Assembly (NCBI GenBank): GCA_963746885.1
Contig: CAVVDM010000009.1
Span: forward strand, 124,001 to 188,000
Source of the DNA: DATARH01 sp963746885
GTDB lineage: Bacteria; Pseudomonadota; Alphaproteobacteria; ATCC43930; CGMCC-115725
Direction of reading: 5' to 3'
DNA length: 64,000 nt
Shown: one piece after another, positions 9,510 to 18,955 of the stretch
Layout: every line of letters starts with the position of its first letter
Position numbering within the stretch: the first letter of the stretch is position 1
The notes under the pieces: model-generated
What the model saw: the letters and a program-made list of their open reading frames with translations, nothing else
What the model was told of the DNA's origin: nothing
The model's database searches: none
Translations under genes and position numbers: made by a program

Positions 9510-9890
9510 ATGGCGGACGATCCACCGCGCTACCCGCCGGTATCGCTGGCATATGCGGCGTTCGGCTGCCGCTGCCCGCGCTGCGGCAAGGGCCCCCTGT
9601 TTAGCGGCCTGTTGACCGTCCGCCCGGCATGTTCGGCCTGCGGCCTAGACTTTTCGGCCCAGGATGCCGGCGACGGCCCGGCGGTGTTCGTGATTCTGGT
9701 GCTCGGACTGATCGTGGTCGGGCTCGCCGCCTGGGTCGAGGTCAGGTTCAGCCCGCCGATGTGGGTCCATATCGTGTTGTGGACGCCGCTGATCTGCGGC
9801 GGCGCGATCGCAATGTTGCGGCCGCTCAAGGCGGCGTTGATCGCGCTGCATTACCGCCATTACCTGCTGAACGCGCCGCCGAGCGCATGA
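9510..9890 (+). CDS. DUF983 family membrane protein
   Basis: A 126-residue protein with two zinc-ribbon-like cysteine pairs (CPRCGKG and CSACG) near the N-terminus. Two membrane helices follow (VFVILVLGLIVVGLAAW and the segment around HIVLWTPLICGGAIAML). DUF983 genes sit in this position of alphaproteobacterial cox operons between coxC and surf1 and are thought to take part in oxidase biogenesis, but the biochemical role is not known. It is spaced 22 bases from coxC and 13 bases from surf1, consistent with one transcript. Confidence 0.88.
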   Translation: MADDPPRYPPVSLAYAAFGCRCPRCGKGPLFSGLLTVRPACSACGLDFSAQDAGDGPAVFVILVLGLIVVGLAAWVEVRFSPPMWVHIVLWTPLICGGAIAMLRPLKAALIALHYRHYLLNAPPSA

Positions 9891-9903
9891 GCCATCCGGC
9901 CTT

Positions 9904-10653
9904 ATGAATTGGGGTATGAGCGGGTTTCGCCCGCAGTTGGTGCCGACCCTGATCACGCTGCCGATGGTCGGGCTGTGCCTTGGTCTCGGGATATGGCAGG
10001 TGCAGCGGCTGCACTGGAAGGAGGGCCTGATCGCGCAGCGCGAGGCGGCGCTGAAGGCACCGCCGGTGGCCCCGCCGCGTACCCTGTCGGCGGCGGGGGC
10101 TCTCGAATTCCACCGCGTTGTCGCCGAGGGCCTCTTCCTCAACGGCAAGGAGATCGTGCGGCACGCGATCGGCCCGCAGGGCCAGTCCGGCTTCGATGTG
10201 CTGACGCCGCTGCGCGAGGCGAGCGGCCGCGTCATCTTCGTCGACCGCGGCTTTGTCCCGACCGCACTCAAGGACCCGGCGCGGCGCGCACGCGGCGACA
10301 TTGCCGGGACCGTCCGGGTTAGCGGCCGTCTGCTGCTGCCGGCGAAGCCGGGCTGGTTCGTGCCGAGCAATCGCCCGGCCGCCGACGAGTGGTTCTCGAT
10401 CGACCTGCCGGCGATGGCGGCTGCCGACCATGTGTCCGATGTCGCGCCGTTCTACATCGCGGCCGACGCGACTCCCAACCGCGGGGGGTGGCCCGAGGGC
10501 GGCGTAAGCTTGCCCGAGCTGCCGAACCATCACCTGCAATATGCGATCACCTGGTTTTCGCTCGCCGCCGCGGGGCTGGTGATCTATGTCCTGGCGCAGC
10601 GCAACGCGGGCGGGAGCGAAGCCAACGATGACGAACGCCTATCGCAGCCTTGA
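9904..10653 (+). CDS. SURF1 family cytochrome oxidase assembly protein
   Basis: A 249-residue SURF1 protein, an inner-membrane assembly factor that helps insert heme a into subunit I of aa3 oxidase. It has the expected two-helix layout: an N-terminal helix ending 'GLGIWQVQRLHWK', a long periplasmic domain with 'FVDRGFVP', and a C-terminal helix preceded by 'NHHLQYAITWFSLA'. These are family hallmarks. The 3' end overlaps the following carboxypeptidase gene by 26 bases, so that gene may be read from the same transcript. Confidence 0.95.
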   Translation: MNWGMSGFRPQLVPTLITLPMVGLCLGLGIWQVQRLHWKEGLIAQREAALKAPPVAPPRTLSAAGALEFHRVVAEGLFLNGKEIVRHAIGPQGQSGFDVLTPLREASGRVIFVDRGFVPTALKDPARRARGDIAGTVRVSGRLLLPAKPGWFVPSNRPAADEWFSIDLPAMAAADHVSDVAPFYIAADATPNRGGWPEGGVSLPELPNHHLQYAITWFSLAAAGLVIYVLAQRNAGGSEANDDERLSQP

Positions 10654-12124
10654 AGCGCGCTTCCGCCGCCTCGGCGCGGTTGAGGAGGCGATCGCGATGC
10701 TGCATTGGGACGCCGCCGCGATGATGCCGCCGGGCGGGGCGGCATCGCGCGCCGAGCAGCTCGCGACATTGCGGGTCATCGCCCACCAGCTGCTGACGAC
10801 GCCGGAGACCGCCGATCTTCTCGCTGCGGCAGACAATGAAGCGGCCATGCTCGGCGATTGGCAGCGCGCCAATCTGCGTGAAATGCGGCGGCGCTGGCGG
10901 CACGCGGCGGCGGTGCCGGAGGATCTCGTCGAGGCGCTGTCGCACGCCCGCTCGCAATCGGAGACGGCGTGGCGGGCGGCGCGCCCGGCCGACGACTTCG
11001 CTGCCGTCCTGCCGGGCCTCGACCGCGTGCTCGGGCTGACCCGCGAGGTGGCGGATGCCAAGGCCGCGGCGCTCGATACCATGCCTTACGAGGCCTTGCT
11101 CGACCAGTACGAGCCGGGCGGTACGACCGCGACGATCGACGATCTGTTCGCCGGGATCGAGGCGTTTCTGCCGGAACTGCTCGGCGCCGCGCTGGCGCAC
11201 CAGGCGTCACGCCCGGCGCCGCCTGCGCCGCAGGGGCCGTTTCCGGTGGAAGCCCAACGCCGCGCCGCGACGCTGCTGATGGAGCGGATCGGGTTCGATT
11301 TCGCTGCCGGACGGATCGACGAAAGCGCCCATCCGTTCTGCGGCGGCACCCCGGACGATGTGCGGCTGACGACCCGCTATGACGAGAATGATTTTTCCAA
11401 GGCGCTGATGGGCGCGTTGCACGAGACCGGGCACGCCCTCTACAAGCGCGGCCTACCGGCAGAGTGGCGGCGCCAGCCGGTCGGCGCGGCGCGCGGCATG
11501 GCGGTGCACGAGAGCCAGTCGCTGTTTCTCGAAATGCAGGTGTGCCGCAGCCGCGCCTTTGTCGGCTTTGCGGCGCCGCTGCTCGATCAGGTCTTCGGCG
11601 GCAGTGCCGAGGCGTGGCATCCCGAGGCGTTCTATCGGCGGCAGATCGAGGTCAGCCCCGGGCCGATCCGGGTCGATGCCGACGAGGTGACCTACCCGGC
11701 GCATGTGATCCTGCGCTATCGGCTGGAGCGCGCGATGATCGCGGGCGACCTGAAGCCGTGCGACCTGCCGGGCGCCTTCGCCGACGGGCTGAAGGCGCTG
11801 ATCGGCATCGTGCCGCCGAGCGACCGCGACGGCGTTTTGCAGGACATCCACTGGTATGACGGCGCCTGGGGCTATTTCCCGACCTACACGCTGGGCGCGT
11901 TGATCGCGGCGCAACTCTTCGCCGCGGCGCGCGAAGCGCTGCCGGGCCTCGTCGAGCAGATCGGGCGCGGCGAGTTCGCGCCGCTATTCCAATGGTTGCG
12001 GTGCAATGTGCACGGCAAAGGCTCGCTGCTTTCGACCGGCGAGCTGGTCGAAAGCGCCACCGGCGCGCCGCTCGGCACCGCCGCCTTCGAGCGCCACCTG
12101 CGCCAGCGCTACCTCGGCGAGTAG
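10628..12124 (+). CDS. M32 family metallocarboxypeptidase
   Basis: A 498-residue carboxypeptidase Taq-type (M32) enzyme, a cytoplasmic zinc-dependent exopeptidase removing C-terminal residues. The zinc motif HETGH is at residues 265-269 and the third-ligand region HESQS at about 294-298. 'TRYDENDF' before the zinc site and 'DIHWYDGAWGYFPTYTLG' near the C-terminus are also typical. ATG 10628 was chosen because it begins at the normal N-terminus (YRSLEARFRRLGAVEEA). It lies inside the end of surf1, so co-transcription with the oxidase genes is likely, but a functional link is not apparent. Confidence 0.95.
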   Translation: MTNAYRSLEARFRRLGAVEEAIAMLHWDAAAMMPPGGAASRAEQLATLRVIAHQLLTTPETADLLAAADNEAAMLGDWQRANLREMRRRWRHAAAVPEDLVEALSHARSQSETAWRAARPADDFAAVLPGLDRVLGLTREVADAKAAALDTMPYEALLDQYEPGGTTATIDDLFAGIEAFLPELLGAALAHQASRPAPPAPQGPFPVEAQRRAATLLMERIGFDFAAGRIDESAHPFCGGTPDDVRLTTRYDENDFSKALMGALHETGHALYKRGLPAEWRRQPVGAARGMAVHESQSLFLEMQVCRSRAFVGFAAPLLDQVFGGSAEAWHPEAFYRRQIEVSPGPIRVDADEVTYPAHVILRYRLERAMIAGDLKPCDLPGAFADGLKALIGIVPPSDRDGVLQDIHWYDGAWGYFPTYTLGALIAAQLFAAAREALPGLVEQIGRGEFAPLFQWLRCNVHGKGSLLSTGELVESATGAPLGTAAFERHLRQRYLGE

Positions 12125-12143
12125 CGCGGCGCGGCGCGGCGCG

Positions 12144-12536
12144 TCAGGCGACGTCGCGGTCGAGGAGCTCGATCAGGACGTTCTGCGGCCCGCGCACAAA
12201 GGCGATGCGGACGCCCGGGCGGATGGTCTTGGGCTCGACCGTGAACTCGGCGCCCTTCGCCTTCAACTCGTTGCACACCGCGTCGATGTTCCTGACCCGC
12301 AGCCCCATGTGATCGAGACCGACAAAGCTGCCCTCCGGCTTCTCGGCGAGGCCCGCATCGGCCGGCACCTGGGCGATGAAGAACATCACGCCGCCCAGCT
12401 TCATGTCGGTGCGTGGCAACCCGTTCGACATCACCGATTTGATGATCTCGGCGCCGAACATGCGCTCATAATAGCGCGCGGTCTCGTCCGGGTCGGGGCT
12501 GCGCAGATGGACGTGATCGTAGGCGAATTCGGTCAT
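12144..12536 (-). CDS. VOC (glyoxalase/dioxygenase-fold) family protein
   Basis: A 130-residue vicinal-oxygen-chelate fold protein with the two beta-alpha-beta-beta-beta repeats expected of the family. The first starts 'DHVHLRSPDPDETARYYERMFGAE', cut here to DHVHLRSPDP; the second starts 'GLDHMGLRVRNIDAV'. Candidate metal ligands are His8 or His10 and the Glu in 'VLIELLDRD'. The substrate cannot be told. It is convergent with the M32 gene (19 bases apart) and divergent from the catabolic block that begins at 12605, so it may act with that block. Confidence 0.85.
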   Translation of the reverse strand: MTEFAYDHVHLRSPDPDETARYYERMFGAEIIKSVMSNGLPRTDMKLGGVMFFIAQVPADAGLAEKPEGSFVGLDHMGLRVRNIDAVCNELKAKGAEFTVEPKTIRPGVRIAFVRGPQNVLIELLDRDVA

Positions 12537-12604
12537 TGCGGTCTCCCTCGCAGGGTTACCCGCCGACTGTAGACCGCGCCTGCCGCTTTGGGGAGGGCTG
12601 AACG

Positions 12605-13598
12605 ATGCGTTTCGGGGTTGCGCTGCCGAGCTATTCCTTTGCCGATCTCGATTATGCGAAGGCGGCGCGGCTGCGCGACTTTGCGGTTCAAGCCGAGGCG
12701 CGGGGCTACGAGTCGCTGTGGGCGATCGAGCATCTGCTGACGGCGCGCGGGTTGTACGGCACGGCGTGGCTGTCGCCGCTCGAGACCCTGAGCTTTGCCG
12801 CCGGCTGCACCAGCCGGATCGCGCTCGCCACCGGCATCCTGATCGCCGCGATCCGCAACCCCGTCTTTGTCGCCAAGGAAATCGCCAGCCTGCAATTCCT
12901 GTCGGGCGGTCGTTTCGAGCTTGGCATCGGGGTCGGTTGGGACGCGCACGAGTATCAGGTCGCCGGCGTGCCGCTGCGGGAGCGCGGCCGACGCACCGAC
13001 GAGATCCTCGGCATCTTCGAGCGCCTGTGGACCGGCAAGCCGGTCACCCATCACGGCCGTTATTACCATTTCGATGACGTCCAGATCGACCCGCCGCTGC
13101 CGACAAAGCCGAAGCTGTGGCTTGCCGGCGGCTCGAAGATCGTGACCGAGCTGTCGCCCGACCCGGAAAACATGGCGCCGACGCGTGCTCGAACGCATCT
13201 GCCGGCATGGCGACGGCTGGCTGGCGCGCGCCGCCGGCTCGACCGACAGCGTCATCGCCGATTGGGCGCAGATCCAGCGCCGCCTCGCCGAGCTCGGCCG
13301 GAAGCCCGACAGCGTCATCTTCGGCCACCTCAACTTCGCCCATATCGTGCCGACCGACGACGAGGCGGCGGCACTCAAGGTGCAGCGCCCGCTGATCGAG
13401 CGGATCATGGGCACGCACCGCTCGTTCGAGCATCTGCAGACCTGCTATTTCCTCGGCAGCCCGCGCCGCATCCGCGCCCGCATCGCCGAACTGCAGGCCG
13501 CCGGGCTCGAATACCTCGTCCTCGCGCCGCTCGACTACGATGTCGGGCAGCTCGATCTGTGGGAGGAGGAAATCATCCGGCATTTCCGGGCCGAGTGA
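12605..13598 (+). CDS. LLM class flavin/F420-dependent oxidoreductase (frameshifted)
   Basis: A luciferase-like monooxygenase-fold protein of about 330 residues in two frames. The first half shows 'GYESLWAIEHLL', 'RIALATGILIAAIRNP', 'SGGRFELGIGVGWDAHEY' and 'TGKPVTHHGRYY', typical of the F420-dependent LLM subgroup. The rest (ERICRHGDGWLARA through FLGSPRRIRARIAEL) continues in the +1 frame. An extra base near 13184 (ACGcGTG) explains the shift; dropping it joins 'ENMAPT' to 'VLERICRHGDGW'. It is the first gene of a five-gene plus-strand catabolic run. Cofactor (FMN or F420) and substrate are not decidable here. Confidence 0.8.
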
Positions 13599-13619
13599 CG
13601 CCAGCGGAGGGACACAGCC

Positions 13620-14788
13620 ATGAAAATCAAATCCGTGCGGGCGTATTGGGTGCACATCCCGATCCCGCACGACGGCAGCACACCAGCGATTTCGGGCGCA
13701 CGCTGTCGTTTGACGGGACGCTGGTGCGCATCGAGACGGCGTGCGGGCTTGTCGGCTGGGGCGAAGCCAAGGCGCAGGTCGGCGGCATGGCACAGAACCA
13801 GGCCTTGACCTGCATGATCAACGAGGAGTTCGCGCCGCTCCTGGAGGGCGAGGACCCGCGCGACATCACCCGCCTGTGGGAAACGCTCTATAACGGCACG
13901 CGCGGCCACTACGCGCTGCGCGAAGGGCGCGTCTTTCCGGTGCTCGGGCGGCGCGGGATTACCGTATCGGCGATCAGCGGGGTCGATTGCGCGCTGTGGG
14001 ACATCCTCGGCAAGTCGCTGGGACAGCCGGTGTGGCGGCTGCTCGGCGGAAGGCGCACCGAGCGGATGCCGGCCTACGCCTCGGGCGGCTGGGCCGGACC
14101 GGACACGATCGGCGAGCAACTGCTCGGCTATATCGCGGCGGGCGGGTTCGGCGCGGTCAAGATGCGGGTCGGCATCATCGACGGCGACCCGCGCCATTCG
14201 GCACGCCGCGTGCAGATGGCGCGCGAGGCATTGGGGCCGGAGGTCGGGTTGATGTGCGATGCGCACGGCACGATGTCGGTCGCCGAGGCCAAGCGCTTCT
14301 GCCGGCTCGTCGAAGACTGCAACCTCGCCTGGTTCGAGGAGCCGGTGACGGCCGACGACAAGGCGGGGCAGGCGCAGGTGCGCGGCGCTACCGACATCCC
14401 GATCGCCTCGGGCGAGAGCGAGTTCACCCGCCACGATTTCAGGGACCTAGCGGTGCTCGGCGCGGTCGACATCATGCAGCCGGATCTGGCGATCTGCGGC
14501 GGCATCACCGAGGCGATGCGCATCTCGGCCCTGGCCAGCGCCTTCAACCTGAAGCTGGCGCCGCATCTGTGGGCCGGCGCCCCGGCCTTTGCCGCCGGGC
14601 TGCATGTCGCTTCCGCCTCGCCCGCCGGCTTCATCGTCGAATACTCGCTCGGCGCCAACCCGCTGTTGCACGATCTCGTCGAGGAAAATTTTCCGGTCGA
14701 GGACGGCATGATCGCGGTGCCCGACCGGCCGGGCCTCGGCATCACCGTGCGCGAGGATTTTCTTGCCCGGCATGCGGTCAAGCCATGA
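13620..14788 (+). CDS. Mandelate racemase/muconate lactonizing family enzyme (frameshifted)
   Basis: An enolase-superfamily enzyme of about 389 residues that would abstract a proton alpha to a carboxylate in a sugar acid or aromatic acid. Starting at ATG 13620 (MKIKSVRAYWVHIPIP), the frame loses one base at about 13673. Restoring it gives 'HDRQHTSDFGRTLSFDG', after which the protein runs intact. 'KMRVG' is the probable catalytic-base region, and 'LMCDAH', 'WFEEPV', 'IASGESE' are metal-ligand strands. The conserved end 'GLGITVRED' is present. Its stop overlaps the next gene's ATG (ATGA). Without the correction it appears fused to the preceding oxidoreductase, which is an artefact. Confidence 0.82.
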
Positions 14789-15764
14789 AGGCGCTGTTTC
14801 TCGGCAAGGTTGCCGCCGACACCTACGCGGGCATCCGGGACGAGTTGCCGGCCGGCCTCGACAGCGTGATCGTCGCCGACCCGGGCGACGCTGGCGCGGA
14901 TGCCCGAGGCGGCGGCCGACGCCGACATCCTGGTCAGCAACCACTGGCGCGCCGACTACCCGCCGGCGCCGCGCGTCCGGCTGGTGCAGTCGGTGGCGAC
15001 CGGGGTCGAATTGTTCGACCTCGCCGCTCTGCCCAACGGCGCGGCAGTGTGCAACGCGTTCGGCCACGAGACCGCGATCGCCGAATACATCGTCATGGCG
15101 ATGCTGGCCTTGCATCACCGCTTCTTCGAGATTGCCGGCGAGTTCCGCGCGCAGGGCTCGTGGCGCACCAGCTGGGTCGAAAGCGGCGTGCCGCATGGCG
15201 AGGTGCGCGGCTCGACGCTCGGCATCGTCGGCTACGGCAGGGTCGGGCGCGAGGTGGCGCGGCGCGCGGCGCCGTTCGGCGTGCGCATCCTCGCCGCCAA
15301 CCGCACGCCGCGGGCGCCCGATGCCGAGGTCGAGCGCGTCTACCCGCTCGCCGAACTCGACGACATGCTGCCCTTGTGCGACACGGTGGCGCTGTGCACC
15401 GCGCTCGGGCCGGAAACGACGGGGCTGATCGACGCGCGCCGCCTCGCGCTGATGAAGCCCTCCGCGTTCATCATCAACATCGCACGCGGCCAGGTGATCG
15501 ACGAGGACGCGCTCTATGCCGCGCTTGCGCGACGGCACGATCGGCGGCGCCGCGCTCGACGTATGGTGGCAATATCCCGACGCCGCCGAGCCGCTGCGGC
15601 GCGGCTCGCGCCATCCGTTCCACGAACTGCCCAACGTGATCGTGACGCCGCACAATTCCGGCTGGACGCAGGGCATGGTGCGGCGGCGCTGGGACGAGGT
15701 CGCCGAGAACATCCGCCGCTTCGCACGCGGCGACGATTTGATCAACATCGTGACGACAATTTGA
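14785..15764 (+). CDS. D-2-hydroxyacid dehydrogenase, first copy (frameshifted twice)
   Basis: An NAD(P)-dependent D-isomer-specific 2-hydroxyacid dehydrogenase of about 325 residues. It begins MKALFLGKVAADTY, has the Rossmann motif GIVGYGRVGREVARR, the strand 'ALCTALGPETTGLIDARRL', 'IINIARGQVIDEDAL', and the catalytic His region 'TPHNSGWTQGM'. Two extra bases, near 14890 (GACgCTG) and 15525 (GCTtGCG), split it into three frames. Removing them gives 'PGDLARMPEAAADADILVSNHW' in two parts and 'ALYAALRDGTIGGAALDVWW'. It overlaps the racemase-family gene by ATGA and precedes a paralogue, suggesting serial steps on related hydroxy or keto acids. Confidence 0.8.
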
Positions 15765-15775
15765 GGTTTTCCCCG

Positions 15776-16756
15776 ATGAAGGCGTTGTTTTTAGGAGCGG
15801 CTGGCGGCGCGCGTTGCGCCGCGCATCCTCGCCAAGATGAGCGAACCGCTCGACACGACGGTGCTCGCCGATCTCAACGACATGCAGCGGATGATCCCGG
15901 CGCTGGCCGAAGCGGAGATCGTCGTCGGCCATATCTGGCGCAAGGAGTTTCCCGAGGCGCCGCGCGCTCAAGCTGCTGCAGGCGGCGACGGCCGGGATCG
16001 ATATGCTCGACCTGCCCTCGCTGCCGCGCGGCATCACCTTGTGCAACGTCTTCGGCCACGAGCTGGCGATCGCCGAATACGTGCTGATGACGTTCCTGGC
16101 GTTGACCCATCGGCTGGTCGACACGGTGGTGGCGTTTCGCGGCGGCGTCGTGGGCGGCGCACCAGCCGGCCGGCGGATCGCCGCACGGCGAAATCTTCGG
16201 CAAGACCATCGGCATCGTCGGCTACGGCCGGATCGGCCGCGAGGTGGCGAAGCGGGCCGTTCCGATTCGGCTGCAAGGTCATCGCCGCCAACCGCAGCCC
16301 GGTCGCCGAGATGGGCGACGCTGCGGAGATCTATCCGCTGGCCGAACTCGACCACATGCTGCCGCAATGCGATGCCGCTGCTGATCGCGGCCGGGCTCGG
16401 GCCGGAGACCAAGGGGCTGATCGACGCCCGCCGCCTGTCGCTGATGAAGCCGACCGCGCTGTTGATCAACATCGGACGCGCCGCGATCGTCGACGAGGAG
16501 GCGCTTTACGATGCGCTGAGCGGCAACGCGGATCGGCGGCGCCGCGCTCGATGTCTGGTGGCACCATTGGGATCCGGCGCAGCCCGACCGGCCGCCGTCG
16601 CGCTTCCCGTTTCATCAGCTGGCCAACGTCCTGATGACGCCGCATTGCTCGGGCTTTACCGAAGGCACGGCCGAGCGGCGCTGGGGCGAGCTTGCCGGCA
16701 ACCTCGACCGCTTCGTGCGCGGCGAGAGCCCGATCAACGTCGTGATGACGACCTGA
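15776..16756 (+). CDS. D-2-hydroxyacid dehydrogenase, second copy (six frameshifts)
   Basis: A second D-2-hydroxyacid dehydrogenase, paralogous to the preceding gene (both begin MKALFLG and share the same end). Recognisable pieces are 'LPRGITLCNVFGHELAIAEY', 'GIVGYGRIGREVAKR', 'FGCKVIAANRSP', 'GLGPETKGLIDARR', 'LINIGRAAIVDEEALYDAL' and 'TPHCSGFTEG'. They are spread over all three frames by six extra bases near 15803, 15966, 16147, 16265, 16375 and 16530. No in-frame stop appears in the corrected reading and the residues are well conserved, which is unlike an old pseudogene. The spacing to the amidase, nine bases with GAGGGG, supports one operon. Confidence 0.75.
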
Positions 16757-16765
16757 GGGGATTGC

Positions 16766-18251
16766 ATGGCCGACGACATCGCATTTCTGCCGGCGACCCG
16801 GCTCATCGAACTCTATCGCGCCAAGCAGTTGTCGCCAGTCGCGGTGGTGGCCGAGACCCTGGCCCGGCTCGAACGCTACGAGGGGGCGCTCAACGCGTTC
16901 GTCCTCTACGATCCCGACAGTGCGATGGCGGCGGCGCGGCGATCCGAGGCGCGCTGGCAGCGAGGCGCGCCGCAGGGCCTGCTCGACGGCATCCCGGTCG
17001 CGATCAAGGACACCCTGCTGACGCGCGGCTGGCCGCGCCTCGTCGGCTCGAAGACGATCGATCCGAACCAGGAATGGCGCGAGGACGCCCCGGTCACGGC
17101 GCGGCTGCGCGCCGCAGGGGCGGTGTTTTTCGGCAAGACCACGACGCCCGAATTCGGCTGGAAGCCGACCACCAACTCGCCGCTGACCGGCGTCACCCGC
17201 AACCCCTGGAACCTCGATCGCACTCCCGGCGGCAGCAGCGGCGGCAGCGCCGCCGCGGTGCTGGCCGGCATCTGCCCGCTCGCGGTCGGCACCGATGCCG
17301 GCGGCTCGATCCGCATCCCGGCGGCGTTCAGCGGCATCTTCGGGTTGAAGCCGACCTTTGGCCGCGTCGCGGTCTATCCGCCCTCGGCGTTCGGCGATGT
17401 CGCGCATGTCGGGCCGATGACGCGCACGGTCGGCGACGCGGCGCTGATGCTCGATGCGATGAAGGGGCCCGGACGCGCGCGACTGGTACAGCCTGCCGGA
17501 CGACGGCATCGCCTATCGCGAGCGGGTCGGCGAGGGGTCGCTGAAGGGCCTGCGGGTGGCGCTGTCGCCAACCCTCGGCTATGCCGAGCCGGCGCCCGCG
17601 GTGCGCGCGGCGGTCGAGCGTGCCGGCGCAGGTATTCGCCGAACTCGGTGCGATGGTCGAGCCGGCCGATCCGTTCGCCGAGTCGCCCAATCGCCGATCT
17701 TCGAGACCCTGGCGCTCGCCGGGTTCTGGGCCTTGCTGCGGGCGCAGACGCCGGAGCAGGTGGCGGTGATGGACCCCGGGCTCGTCGCCAACTGCCGGCG
17801 CGGCGAGGCGGTGACGCAGGAGCAGGTCGTCGAGGCGCTCGGCAAGCGCGCGGTGCTCGGCGCGGCGATGCGGCAGTTTTTCGAGCGCTACGACCTGCTG
17901 CTGTCGCCGACGATGCCGATCCCGGCCGCATATGCCGATCCGCGCGACGACGGCCAGCCCAATCCGAACAATTTCCCCGACTGGATGCCCTATACCTGGC
18001 CGTTCAACCTGACGCGCAACCCGTCCGCCTCGATCCCGTGCGGCGTTTGCCGACGGACTGCCGGTCGGGCTGCAGGTGACCGGGCCGCTATGGGGCGATC
18101 TCGGCGTGCTGCAGGCGTGCCGCGCCTATGAGCAGCGGCTGCGCGGCAAGCCTGGCCGAGCCCGGCGCTCGTCGCCGCGCTCGCGAAGGCCGAGGGCCCG
18201 GGCGGCGCGGCGGTCAGGGCCAAGATCCGGCCGCCGCTCGCTTTGTCGTAA
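16766..18251 (+). CDS. Amidase (amidase-signature family, frameshifted)
   Basis: An amidase-signature hydrolase of about 495 residues that cleaves a carboxamide using a Ser-cisSer-Lys triad. The N-terminal 230 residues are intact, with the lysine in 'PVAIKDTLL', the glycine/serine signature 'TPGGSSGGSAAAVLAG', and 'GTDAGGSIRIPAAFSG' for the second and nucleophilic serines. Beyond that, five indels shift the frame: extra bases near 17471, 17625 and 18045, missing bases near 17693 and 18152. Corrected pieces include 'DARDWYSLPDDGIAYRERVG', 'IFETLALAGFWALLRAQ' and 'GLPVGLQVTGPLWGDLGVLQ', the usual family ending. Substrate is unknown. It closes the catabolic run. Confidence 0.8.
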
Positions 18252-18301
18252 AGCCGCGCTATGATGCCGACCCATCAATCCAGCAATCGGGAAGGGCAGC
18301 T

Positions 18302-18928
18302 ATGGCAGCCATGGAGCTTTACACCGCCGGCACCGGCAACGGGCAGCGCGCTGCGATCGCGGTCAACGAATGCGGCGTCGCGTGCAACATCCACGTCCTC
18401 AATCTCGGGCAGGGCGACCAGAAGAAGCCGGACTATCTGAAGCTCAACCCGACCGGGCGGATCCCGACCCTGATCGACCCCGACGGGCCGGGCGGCAAGC
18501 CGCTCACCGTGACCCAATCCTGGGCAATCATGCTGTATCTGTGCGAGAAGACCGGCAAGTTCCTGCCGAGCGATCTCGCAGCCCGGGTGCGGGTGTTCCA
18601 GTGGATGGCCGAAGGGGCGGCCGATTATGCCTCGGTCAACCAGACCATCTTCTTCCTCGGCGCGCGGATGCCGGAAAAGGTGCCGGATTCGGCGGTCAAG
18701 TTTTACGAGGACCGCTTCGTCAACCTGTGGCGCTTCGCCGACGCGCAGCTCGCCGCGACGCAATACCTCGCCGGCAATGAGCTGACGGCGGCTGACCTCG
18801 CGGTCTACCCGATCTATGCCGGGCGCAAGGCATTGCCCGACAATGCCGGGTTGAAGCATCTGCAAGCCTGGGGCGAGCGTGTCGGGGCGCGGCCCGGCGT
18901 GCAGAAGGGCATGAAGCTCGAGGTCTGA
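18302..18928 (+). CDS. Glutathione S-transferase family protein
   Basis: A 208-residue cytosolic GST-type protein. The N-terminal thioredoxin fold has 'YTAGTGNGQRAAIAVNECG', the cis-proline strand 'NPTGRIPTLIDPDG', and 'TQSWAIMLYL' (the Glu/Gln-Ser glutathione-binding motif is here Gln-Ser). The C-terminal helical domain ends with 'YLAGNELTAADLAVYPIY'. It resembles the YghU/Ure2-like or beta classes more than the alpha/mu classes. GGAAGGG lies before ATG 18302. It sits 50 bases after the amidase and may belong to that block, but it has no frameshift. Confidence 0.88.
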   Translation: MAAMELYTAGTGNGQRAAIAVNECGVACNIHVLNLGQGDQKKPDYLKLNPTGRIPTLIDPDGPGGKPLTVTQSWAIMLYLCEKTGKFLPSDLAARVRVFQWMAEGAADYASVNQTIFFLGARMPEKVPDSAVKFYEDRFVNLWRFADAQLAATQYLAGNELTAADLAVYPIYAGRKALPDNAGLKHLQAWGERVGARPGVQKGMKLEV

Positions 18929-18955
18929 CCGGCCGGGCAGCTAGCGGCGCCGGCC

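Noticed and set aside
12605..14788. Apparent fusion of a luciferase-like oxidoreductase to a mandelate-racemase-family enzyme
   Set aside because: The joining stretch is out-of-frame sequence. The oxidoreductase's true C-terminus and the racemase's own ATG at 13620 are both visible in other frames, with indels near 13184 and 13673.
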